This document shows, in pieces, positions 22,201 through 35,600 of a stretch of 64,000 nt of DNA. The translations under genes and the position numbers were made by a program. Position 1 is the first letter of the stretch. The number at the start of each line of letters is the position of its first letter. Location: contig CM039462.1 of the NCBI GenBank assembly GCA_022414725.1, forward strand, positions 18,058,713 to 18,122,712. The letters run 5' to 3'. This stretch comes from Microglena sp. YARC (lineage: Eukaryota > Chlorophyta > Chlorophyceae > Chlamydomonadales > Chlamydomonadaceae). The notes under the pieces were generated by a model that was not told the origin of the DNA, searched no databases, and saw nothing but the letters and a program-made list of their open reading frames with translations.

Positions 22201-25200
22201 ACCACCACCACACACACACACACCCCACCACCACACACACACACACACTACCACACCCACCAACACCACAAACACACACATTAATACTAACACACTGCAG
22301 GAGTCGAGATGAAAAAGGGGGTATATTCATTTGTGATGTCTAGCGGATACGTTGATAACAAGGAGGCCTCATTGCTTACCTTGAGATGGGCAGCAAGGCA
22401 CACACACCACCACCACACACACACTACCACACACACCACCACCACAAACACACACATAAACACTGACACACTGCAGGAGTCGAGATGAAAAAGGGGGTAT
22501 CTTCATTTGTGATGTCTAGCGGATACGTTGATAACAAGGAGGCCTCGTTGCTTACCTTGACATGGGCAGCAAGGCACACCCACCACCACCACACACACAC
22601 GCACACACACACACACACAAACAAACACTACCACACTGCAGGAGTCGAGATGAAAAGGGGGCGTACACAATCGTGATGTCTAGCGGATATGTTGACAACA
22701 AAGAGGCCTCATTGCCTACCTTGACATGGGCAGCAAGGCACAACCACCACCACCACACACACACACACTCACACACTCACACACACACACAAACAAACAC
22801 TAACACGCTGCAGGAGTCAAGATGAAATGGGGGCGTATGCAATCGTGATGTCTGGCGGATACGTTGACAACAAAGAGGATGAAGCTGGCAACTTTTGGTA
22901 CACCGGCGAGGGAGGGCAAGCAAAAGGAGTCCAAACCAAAGACCAAGAGTACAAGCATGGGAATTTGGTGGGTTTCCCTAGGGCAGCCTGCACCCTGTTC
23001 AGGTTGTTAACCAGGTGTTCAGGGTGTTTATGTACATCATCAATTAAACATGTAGTTGTTGAAAAATTGTTCACACCCTGAACACCTGTTTAACAACCTG
23101 AACAGGGTGCAGGCAACAATAGGGTATGGTATGCCTCCACCCATCCAGCCCTCTACCCTTTTGCATTTCGAATTTGTGCAGGATTGTCTCGTGGATCAGC
23201 CGCCCCTCCAACCCTCTTCCTGTCCCATTCTCTACCTCTCTAGCTCTCTACCCTACCACCCCTCCACCCCTCCAATCCTTCAACCCTCCCAACCCTCCAA
23301 CCCCCTTTCCCTGCCGTCCTCAATCTCTATAGCTCTCTACCCTTCCACCCTCCACCCATCACCTTCACCCATCCTAACCTCCAACCTCCAACCCTTCACC
23401 CTCCCAACCCTCCAACCCTTCAACCCTCCCAACCATCCAACCCATCCAACCCTTCACCCTCCACCCTCCACCCTCCCAACCTCCACCCTTCACCCCTCTT
23501 CCCCTGCCGTCCTCTACCTCTATAGCTCTCTACCATTCCACCCTCACCCCTCCACCCATCCAACCCTTCACCCCTCCCAACCCTCCAACCCTCCAACCCT
23601 CCCAACCCTCCAACCCTTCACCCCTCTTCCCCTGCCGTCCTCTACCTCTATAGCCATTTACCCTTTCACCCCTCCACCCATCCACCCATCCAACCCTTCA
23701 CCCCTCCCAACCCTCCAACCCTCCACCCCTCCCAACCTCCAACCCTTCACCCTCTTCCCCTGCCGTCCTCTACCTCTATAGCCATTTACCCTCTCACCCC
23801 TCCACCCCTCCACCCATCCAACCCTTCACCCTCCCACCCCTCCAACCCTCCACCCATCCAACCCTTCACCCCTCCTAACCCTTAAACCCTCCTCTTTCCC
23901 CTGTACCCTTCTATCATACATCCTAAACCCTCTAACCCTCTACCTCTCTTCCTCTCCACCGCTTCACCCCTCAACCCCTCTATCTCTCCATCCCTCAACC
24001 GGCCCATCCCTCATCCCTCACCCCTGCCATTTTCTCCTTTGCCTCTGACCTCCTCCCTCCCCCACCCCCACCCCCCATCCACCCACCCTGGTCTCTGAAA
24101 TCTATGGCCTTGTCCCTCTCACATATCTATGGCCTTGTCCCTCTCACATATCTATGGCCTTGTCCCTCTCACATATCTATGGCCTTGTCCCTCTCACATA
24201 TCTATGGCCTCCTCTATCTCTCTGACATATCTATGGCCTCCTCTATCTCTCTGACCTTCCTTTTATCCCCTCCCCGACGTCCAGGCTCTTTTCAACAACC
24301 ACAAGACTCCAACCAACAATCAACAACAAGCAACCAACAACCAACAGCCAACAACCAACAGCCAACAACCAACAACCACATCCCCTCCCTTCCACCCAGG
24401 CTCTTTTCAACAACCACAAGACTTCAACCAACGACCAACTACCACAACAACATTCAACAACCACAACCACATTCAATAACCACAAGACTCCAACCAACAA
24501 CCAACAACCATAACCACAACCACATTCAACAACCACAACCACAAGACTCCAACCAACAACCAACAACCATAACCACAACCACATTCAACAACCACAACCA
24601 CAAGACTCCAACCAACAATCAACAACCACAAGACTCCAACCAACAATCAACAACCACAAGACTCCAACCAACAACCAACAACCATAACCACAACCACATT
24701 CAACAACCACAACCACAAGACTCCAACCAACAATCAACAACCACAAGACTCCAACCAACAATCAACAACCACAAGACTCCAACCAACAATCAACAACCAC
24801 AAGACTCCAACCAACAATCAACAACGAGCAACCAACAACCAACACCCAACAGCCAACAACCAACAACAATATCCCCTCCCTTCCACCCAGACTCTTTTCA
24901 ACAACCACAAGACTTCAACCAACAACCAACAACCACAAGCACAACCACAACCACAACCACATTCAATAACTACAAGACTTCAACCAACAACCAACAACCA
25001 CATCCTCTCCCTCCCTTCCACCCAGGCTCTTTTGGACAACCACAAACCTTCAACCAACAACCAACAACCACAACAACATTCAATAACCACAAGACTCCAA
25101 CCAACAACCAACAACCACATCCTCTCCCTTCCACCCAGGCTCTTTTGAACAACCACAAGACTCAGACACCAGTTCGAGTGTTCAGAGGAATTGTATCTTC

Positions 25201-26190
25201 CAGTGACAAGCACAAGCGCATGTATGCATACGAGGGACTGTACGTCGTCAAAGAAGCAAAGCAGATGGTGTGTGCAAGGAAGCAGTGACTGTGGCATGAA
25301 GCATAGGGTGTGGGTGGAAGTGCCAAGGGGACAGGGGGACGGGGACGGGGACGGGGACGGGGACGGGGGGGGGGGGGGGGGTACTATTTCGTCCCCATTT
25401 CCTGTCACATTTGGCCAAGTCCCTTTAGCCTATTTGGCCTACCCCTGGACTAAACACTAACACTAACACTAACACTAACACATGCATACACACATACATA
25501 CATACATACATACATACATACATACATACATACATACATACATACATACATACATACATACATACATACATACATACATACATACATACTACATACATAC
25601 ATACATGCATTGTCCCCATTTGGAAGCAAGGCCTCTATACCTACAAGGGACTATACCTTGTCAAAGAATCCAAGTAGATGGTGTGTGCAAGGAAGCAATG
25701 ACTGTGGCGTGAAGCATAAGGTGTGTGTGTATGTGTGTGTGTATGTGTGTCTGCTTGTGTGTGTGTGTTTGTGTGATCAATGATGATCATACAGTGGTTG
25801 CCTTCTTAGACTGATTGAGGGAAACACGGTGCCAAGAAGCAGTGGCCGTGGCGCGAACCATAAGGTGTGGGTGGGAGTGCGAAGGGGAGGGGGGTCTCTT
25901 TTGTCTACATTTGGATGTAACAAGTAAGGCCTATGTGTTTGGCGTTTCTGGTTCCTTTGGGCCTGTGCTTTGCGTGTGTCTAGTGAAATGGTTGGTGAAT
26001 GATGGTTCATGGCATGTATATGTGTGTGTGTGTGTGTGTGCGCATGTGTGTGTGTGTGTGTGTATCTGTGTGCGTTTGTGTGTCTGTGTGAGTGTGTGCG
26101 TGAGTGAGAGTGTGTGTGTATGTGTGTGTATGTGTCTACGTGTGTGTATGTGTCTACGTGTGTGTGTGTGTGTGTGTATGTGTGTGTACG

Positions 26191-26245
<55 letters not shown>

Positions 26246-28002
26246 TCAATGATGATCAAGCAGTGGTTGCCTTCTTGGAAAGATCGAGGGAAACACGGTG
26301 CGAAGGGACAGTGGCCGTGGCGCGTAGCATAAGGTGTGGTTTTGAGTGCGAAGGGGAGGGGGGGCTCTTTTGTCCCCATTTTGGAAGTAACTAGTCAGGT
26401 CTATGTGTTTGGCGTGGCTTTGCATATGTCTAGGAAAATGGTTGGTCAATGATGGTTCATGGCATGCATGTGTGTGTATGTGTCTACGTGTGTGTGTGTG
26501 TGTGATCAATGATGATCAAACAGTGGTTGCCTTCTTGGAGAGATTAAGGGGAACACGGTGCGCCGAGAATCAGTGGCCGTGGCGCGAAGCATAGGGTGTA
26601 GGTGGGAGTGGGAAGGGGAGGGGGGGGCTCTTTTGTCCCCATGTGGAAGTAACTAGTCAGGTCTTTGTGTTTGACGTGGCTTCTAGTTCCTTTGGAACTG
26701 TGCTTTGCGTGTGTCTAGGAAAAGGGTTGGTCAATGATGGTTCATGGCATGTATGTGTTTGATGTGGCTTCAAGTTCCTGTTGATGTGTCCTTTGTGTGT
26801 GTCACTCTTTGGCACCAGAGGCCTCTGTCGCCTGATTGAACTGATAGTTTAATTATGTTGTATAATGTTAATAGTTATATATATATATATAGATATATGT
26901 AACTTATGTTAATAGTTATATATATGTATATATATATATAGATATATATATATACTATGCAGGTGCTGTGAAATGGTGGTTGAATTGGTAGAAGACTGGT
27001 CGAAGATGAATTGCATTTCATATTAGAATGTCCGTTATACACTGAGGATAGAAAAAATATGTTTGAGAAAATGAAATTTGTACCTGAATTGGTGGATAAA
27101 GACTCCAGCATGAAGCTGGTCATGAATCCTGATTCCTTTGAAGGACGGAAATACTTAATACAATTTATAAAAAATGCGATAATAATCGCACAATTAAATT
27201 ATCATCACAGATGAGATAATTATTTAATTATATTGTATAATTAAATGATCAATGTAACACTAACTCAGGGCCCCCGTCAGTAAAACGATTGTTTGGGGTC
27301 CGGTTCATCAATTATTTTTATTTATAAGCCCTACCTATCACGGTTGGGCAAGTCCCTTTAGCCTATTTGGCCTACCCCTGGACTGTAACATACTTACAGA
27401 GGCAGCGTCAAATACACTCAGTCAATTCATCCTGCAGCGTTTTGAACAGGGTACTACTTCTTTCCAAATTGGTCAGCGCTTAAAGCGCACAAACATCCAA
27501 TTGGTCAGCGCTTTTCAGTGCAAAAAGCGCAAAAACTGTGCGCTGCGCCCACAGGGGGTTGAAAAAACTGCGCGAAACGCACAGAGGGGCTCAAAAAGGC
27601 AGCTCGGCGTAGTAGTACCCTGGTTTTGAAGTTAACGTTCCTTTTCTCTCCTAAAACGTTCATTTTCTGTACATCAGCTCTGTCGCCTGATTGAATTGAT
27701 AGTGATTTATGTACATCAGCTCTGTCGCCTGATTGAATTGATAGTGGCAGCCTCAAATACACTCAGTCAATTCATCCTGCTGCGTTTTGAAGTCTAAAAC
27801 ATTCATTTCTGACACACACATACTCACACACACACACACACACAGTCACACACACAATCACACACACAATCACACACACACACAATCACACAGTCACACA
27901 CACAATCACACACACACAATCACACACACACAAACATTTTCATTTCTGCTCATCGGTATGCTTGCACTGTTCCATACACACACACACTCACACACACACA
28001 CA

Positions 28003-28062
<60 letters not shown>

Positions 28063-28798
28063 CGCACACACATACACACACATACACACACACTCACATT
28101 TTCATTTTCTGCTCATCGGTATGCTTGCACAGTTCCACACACACACACACACACAACACACGCACACTCAGTCACACACACGCACACGCACATGCACACA
28201 CACACATTTTCATTCTCTGCTCATCACAGTTCCATGCACGCACACACACACACACAGACACACATTTTCATTTTCTGCCAATCGGTACGCTTGCAGCCCT
28301 CAGTGGACGGACCGTTGGTGTGCCAGTTCTTGATGGCGGGAGTTCCTGGGGAGAGCAGGAGTCAGGCGGACAGGGGTCTAATTACCATGAGCCCAATCAA
28401 GTATGTATGTTTTGGTGGTTTAAAACTTGTATTTCTGTACTTAAAGATAGATAGGGCAATTTTAGTCACCTCTTATGGACCCGAACCCAGGTCTGACGTG
28501 GGTCCCATCATCGATATCCCAGCAAAGTATGTTTGGTGTTGGTTGAGGTGTTCCTGGGGAGAGCAGGAGTCAGGCCGACAGAGGTCCCATCGGCATGAGC
28601 CCAATCAAGTATGTATGGTGTTGGTGGTTTATAGCTTTTATTTATGTAGATAAAGATAGATAGGCCAGGCTGACATGGGTCCCATCATCGGTATCCAAGC
28701 AAAGTATGTTTGGTGTTGGTTGAGGTGTTCCTGGGGAGAGCAGGAGTCAGGCCGACAGAGGTCCCATCGGCATGAGCCCAATCAAGTACGTTAGTTAT

Positions 28799-28845
<47 letters not shown>

Positions 28846-28945
28846 CCGTTAGGTACCCTTAGTTAGTTAGTTCGTTAGTTGGTTTGTTAGTTAGGTAGGT
28901 AGTTAGGTAGGTAGTTGGTTGGTTTGTTGGTTGGTTGATTAGTTG

Positions 28946-28980
<35 letters not shown>

Positions 28981-29615
28981 GTTACAGTCCAGGGGTAGAC
29001 CAAATAGGCTAAAGGGACTTGCCCAGCCATGACAGGAGGGGGTATGACGAAAAAGCACTGATGAATTGAATCCCAAACAATCGTTTTACCAACGGGGGCC
29101 CTGAGTTCGTGCTACAGTGAAAATGAAATTCAACGATTCATACAAATTGTGAAACCCGCACGAGGCAAGAATCCAAAATAAGCCACCATGAGTCCAATTA
29201 AGTACTTATGGTGTTTGTGAATAAATAAATAAATGAATAGTATGCCTTATTACGAGGCAACCTTAACAGCACGTCCTGTGAGTAACTGTATTATACGGAT
29301 GTAACCATTTCAATTTCAATTTCTATTACCAGGCGTGAGGTTGCACTGGGGCCAACCACTATTGGTGAATTACAGTTTTTCTTTATGTGTTGGACTATTT
29401 ATGTAGCGGACCATTGGTGCCTGGTGAGAGCGGGGGGGGGGGGGGGGGGTATGGTCTGGGAAGATCAGGAGTCAGGCCAATAGAGGTCCATTGACATGAG
29501 CCTAGCCAAGTATCTATGGTGTTGGGTGAACTAAAGCTTTCGGTTATGTGTTGGAAATTTTATGTGTTGGAATATTTATGTGGTGGACCATTGGTGCCTG
29601 GTGAGAGCGGGGAGT

Positions 29616-29667
<52 letters not shown>

Positions 29668-32295
29668 GGGGGCTGGAAGATCAGGAGTCAGGCCAACAGA
29701 GTTACAGAGGTCCATTGACATGAACCTAGCCGAGTATCTATGGTTTTGGTGAATTACAGCTTTCGTTTATGTGTTGGAAATTTATGTAGCAGATCATTGG
29801 TGTATCGGTTCTTGATGGCCGGAGTGCCCGGGGCGAGCGTGTATGTGTGTGTGGGGGGGTGGGGGGTGGGGGGGGGGGATAAATATTATTTTTCGGCAGG
29901 GGGTTTTATGGTCTGGGGAGATCAGCAGTCAGGCCAACAGAGGTCCCATTGTCATGAGCCTAGTCAAGTATGTATGGTGCTGGTTATATACAGCTTTTAT
30001 TTCTGTTGTAGAAGATAGATAGGTCAGGCTGACATGGGTCCAATCATCAAGAGCCCTGCAAAGTATGTTTGGTGTTGGTTGTTTATAGCTTTTATTTCTG
30101 CAGTAGAAGATAGATAGGCCAGGCTAGCATGGGTCCCATTGTCATGAGCCTAGTCAAGGATGTATGGTGCTGGTGACATACAGCTTTGATTTCTGTTGTG
30201 GAGATATTTTGCTGAAGAGGCATAGCCCAAAAATAAGCCAAACCCATACCCACCCATACCCACACCCATTCCCACACCCACCCCTCACACCACACACACA
30301 CCCACAGGCTGCTGAAGAGGCACAGCCCAAAATAACCCACACCCAAACCCACACCCACACCCACACCCACCCCTCCACACCCACAACCACAGGAAGGAGA
30401 GGATGAAGGCCTCGCGTCCATTTCCAGTAGCTGAAGAGGCACAGCCCAAAATAACCCACACCCACACCCACACCCACACCTCCACACCAACAACCACAGG
30501 AAAGAAAGGATGAAGGCATCGCGTCCGTCTTCAGCAGCTGAAGAGGCACAGCCCAAAATAACCCACACCCAAACCCGCACCCACATCCACACCCACACCC
30601 ACACCTATCCCTCCACACCCACCCCTCCACACCCACAACCACAGGAATAAAAGGATGAAGGCATCGCGTCCGTCTTCAGCAGCTGAAGAGGCACAGCCCA
30701 AAATAACCCACACCCAAACCCACACCACACCCACAGCACACCCACACCACCTCCACCCCACAACCACAGGAAGGAAAGGATGAAGGCATCGCGTCCATCT
30801 TCAGCAGCTGCAGAGGCACAGCCCAAGGCAAAGAAGCTGTGCCCCTCAGTGAAGAAGGATGCCGCAGGTGAGGGTCTTGGATAGGAAGGCCTCTGATCAG
30901 ATGATGATAAAGTGCATTCACGCAGTATAGCTGAAATCAGAAATCAGAAAGTCATAAAGGCTCTGCATCATCAGCTGAAGAGGCACAGCCCAAGGCAAAG
31001 AAGGAGTGCGCCTCAGTGAAGAAGGAAGCCGCAGGTGAGGGCGTAGATAAATACATAAATAAATAGTACGCCTTCTTACGAAGAGTGAGGTGAAGATGCC
31101 AGCCTGTTTGCTTGCACTCGGGCCAACCGCCAATTTGGGTAGGAGTAATATTCAACAGTGTGCATGTGTAGTCATACTTAAAGCCACAGGGCGTAGATAA
31201 ATAAATAAATAGTATGCCTTCTTACGAGCTCAATGGCAGAGTTAGAAGGAACTTGGGTAGTGCATCCCTTCTAGGCTCACTGCCAGCAGCGGCAGAGTCA
31301 CTGCCATAACGGTACAGTTGATTGCAGGGTACTACATTTTGTCAAATTGGTCAGCGCTTAAAGCGCACAAACGTCGAATTGGTCAGCGCTTCACAGTGCA
31401 AAAAGCGCAAAAACTGCGCGCTGCGCCCACATGGGGTTGAAAAAACTGGGCGAAACGCGCAGTGGGGCTCAAAAAGCGTGTGCAAAATCGCGCTGCCGGG
31501 CGCGCTTTGTAGTACCCTGGTTGATTGTAATCAGAAGGTGAGGGTCTAGACAAACAAGCTCTGTCCTACTCTAGTGTTTCAAGTAGGGGTCGGCTATGTT
31601 ATATAATATTAGTGAATAAATAATATTATATCATATTAGTCGGACGAGCCGTCTCACCAGACATTCGAATTTATTTGAAAAACTAATATTATTGTGACGC
31701 TATAATAATATAAGTTAATATTAGTTTTGTCAAACACTAATATTAGTTGCCGTTCCCTAGTTACAAGGGACGTAGGTTGTGCTCTATAAAACGCGAGCTA
31801 ATATCCACACCCAGGACCTCCTTGCAGTGTGTTGCCAGGCTGAAGAAGAAGGGCCCAACAGCACATCAGAGGTCCAGTACATAGCCTAGCGATAAACACT
31901 AACATACGTACAACGTACAAAAACATGCGTACCTTATTGGCCACCTCGATAAAACGCGAGCTAATATCCACACCCAGGACCTCCTTGCAGTGTGTTGCCA
32001 GGCCGGAGAAGAAGCGCCCAACAGCACACCCAAGGTCCAGGACACAGCCTAGCGACATACAAAAACCAACGTACTACATACAAAACATGCGTACCTTCTT
32101 GGCCACCTCGATAAAACGCGAGCTAATATCCACACAGAGAACCTCCTTGCAGTGTGTTGCCAGGCCGGAGAAGAAGCGCCCAACAGCACACCCAAGGTTG
32201 AGGACATGGCAGACACGACAGGCAGACAGACAGACAGACAGACAGACAGAGGTGCATGCAGACAGACAGGCAGATAGAGGTGCATGCAGACAGAC

Positions 32296-32368
<73 letters not shown>

Positions 32369-32551
32369 TGCAGACAGGCAGGCAGACAGACAGACATGCA
32401 GACCGGCAGACAGGCAGGCAGACAGACAGGCAGATAGACAGATAGGCAGGCAGGCAGGCAGACATTTAGCTAACTGATGCTTATGTATGACTTATAATGT
32501 TTGTGTAAACTATGCGGCTGGGCTGCACCTAAGTTATGTAGCACCGTTCAC

Positions 32552-32605
<54 letters not shown>

Positions 32606-35600
32606 TGCAGACAGACAGACAGACAGACAGACCGACAACCATGTGTGCATGCATGCAGACAGACAACCATTTATGCATGCATGCAGATAGGCAGGCATGC
32701 AGACAGACAGAGACTTATACGTGAAACACACACATACACTTCCCCAGGTAATAAGGAGAAGAAGGAAAAGAAGGAGAAGAAGGAGAAGAAGGAGAATCCC
32801 CAGAAGAAGACAACAGCAACCAACGGGCTTGATCCCTCTCAGGCATCTGCATGGGAAAGGGGCATGGAAGGTGTGGTAGGCAACTCGTCTGCCGCAATGG
32901 ACGTCAATCTCCAGAAGAAGACAACGGCAACCAACGGGCTGGATCCCTCTCAGGCATCTGCATGGGAAAGGGGCATGGAAGGTGTGGTAGGCGACTCGTC
33001 TGCCGCGATGGACGTCAATCTCCAGAAGAAGACAACGGCAACCAGCGGGCTGGATCCCTCTCAGACAGCTGCCTGGGAAAGGGGCATGGAAGGTGTGGTA
33101 GGCGACTCGTCTGCCGCGATGGAAGTCAATCTCCAGGACAGCCCAACTTCATCAAGGGATATGGAAGCTGAACTTATGGAATGGGAGCTGCAGGTGTGTG
33201 TGTGTGTGTGTGTGAAAGGGGGGGGGGGGGGGCTGCAGGTGGGTGTGAATTTGTTTCTTCTTTTGTTCGTTTGTTTGTTTGATCATGGATGCTACCATTC
33301 ATTCAGTCAGTCAGTCAGTCAGTCAGTCAGTCAGTCAGTCATTCAGTCATTCATGCATTCAGTCATTCATGCATACATGCATTCATTCATTCATTCATTC
33401 ATTCATTCATTCATTCATCTCATTCATCCATCATCCATCCATCATGCATTCATTTCATTCATTCATTCATTCATTCATTCATGCATTCATGCATTCATGC
33501 ATTCATGCATTCATGCGTTCGTTCGCTCGCTCGCTCGCTCGTTCGTTCGTTTGTTTGTTCGTTCGTTCGTTCGTCATTCATCCATGCATTCATCCATCCA
33601 TCCATCCATCCATTCATTCATGCATTCATTCATTCATTCATTTCATTCATTCATTCATTCATTCATTCATTCATTCATTCATTCATTCATTCATTCATTC
33701 ATTCATCCATCCATTCATCCATCCATCCATTCATTCATTCATGCATGCATGCATGCATTCATTCATCCATCCATTCATTCATTCTTCCATTCATTCATGC
33801 ATTCTTTCATTCATTCATGCATTCTTTCATTCATTCATGCATTCATTCATTCATCCATCCATTCATTCATTCTTCCATTCATTCATGCATTCTTCCATTC
33901 ATTCATGCATTCTTTCATTCATTCATGCATTCATTCTTTCATGCATTCTTTCATTCATTCATGCATTCATTCATTCATTCGTACCTTTATTCTGCCCGGT
34001 ATGCCCTCTTACCACTTTACCTGGCCAGGTACTACTTTACCTAACCACTGTACCTAACCACTTTACCCAACCACTTTACCTGGCCTGGTGACACTTCACC
34101 TAACCACTTTACCCGACCACTTTACCTGCCCAGGAACCGGCTGGAGCCCCGGAGTTCCTCTTACCACTGTACCTAACCACTTTACCAGACCAGGTGACAC
34201 TCTACCTAACTTCTTTACCTAACCACCTTAACTAACCAGGAACCAACTGGAGCCCTGTATGCCCTCTTACTACTTTACCTATCCACTTTACTTGATCAGG
34301 TGACACTTAACCACTTTACCCAACCACTTTCCCCGACCAGGAACCAGCTGGAGCCCCATATGCCCTCTAAGCACTTTATCAAACCACTTCACCCAACCAC
34401 TTTCCCTGACCAGGAACCGGCTGGAGCCCTGTATGCCCTCTAACCACTTTATCTAACCACTTTACCCAACCACTTTTCCTAACCAGGAACCAACTGGAGC
34501 CCCATATGCCCTCTAACCACTTTACCCGACCACTTTACCTGCCCAGGAACCGGCTGGAGCCCCGGAGTTCCTCTCACCAATGTACCTAACCACTTTACCA
34601 GACCAGGTGACACTTTACCTAACTTCTTTACCTAACCATTTTTCCTAACCAGGAACCAACTGGAGCCCTGTATGCCCTCTAACCACTTTATCTAACCACT
34701 TTACCCAACCACTTTTCCTAACCAGGAACCAACTGGAGCCCTGCATGCCCTCTTACTACTTTACCTATCCACTTTACTTGATCAGGTGACACTTAATCTA
34801 ACCACTTTACCCAACCAGTTTTCCCCGACCAGGAAACGGCTGGAGCCCCATATTCTCTCTAACCACTTTATCAAACCACTTCACCCAACCACTTTCCCTG
34901 ACCAGGAACCGGCTGGAGCCCCATATGCCCTCTAACCACTTTATCAAACCACTTCACCCAACCACTTTCCCTGACCAGGAACCGGCTGGAGCCCCATATG
35001 CCCTCTAACCACTTTATCAAACCACTTCACCCAACCACATTCCCTGACCAGGAACCGGCTGGAGCCCCATATGCCCTCTAACCACTTTACCTGACCACTT
35101 TACCCAACCAAGTGACTCTTTACCAAAACACTTTACTCAGCCACTTTCCCTGACCAGGAACCGGCTGGAGCCCCGTAGTTCCTCTTGCTGCAGGACATAA
35201 GTGGTGGCAAAGAGAACATCCCCATACCCGTGTACAACGAAACAGGAAGGGTGGTTAAGCCTCGTATGCCCTCTTACCACTTTACCTAACGCACTTTCCT
35301 AACACTTTACCTGATCAGGTGGCACTTAATCTAACCACTTTACCCAACCACTTTCCCTGACCAGGAACCGGCTGGAGCCCCATAGTTCCTCTTACCACTG
35401 TACCAAACCACTTTACCAGACCAGGTGACACTTTACCTAACCACTTTATCTGACCAAGTGACGCTTTACCGAACCACTTTATCTGACTAGGTGTCGCTTT
35501 GCCGAACCACTTTATCTGACTTGGTGGCACTTTACCTGACCACTTTACCCAACTACTTTCCCTGACCAGGAACCGGCTGGAGCCCCGGAGTTCCTCTTGC

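Noticed and set aside
23056..23781. Pro/Ser/Thr-rich 241-residue frame
   Set aside because: Pyrimidine-rich minisatellite in SUVH intron 4; lies between exons 4 and 5, which join in phase without it.
33279..34091. Long Phe/Ile/His/Ser-rich frames after SUVH exon 8
   Set aside because: (CATT)n microsatellite; exon 8 ends at the donor at 33193.
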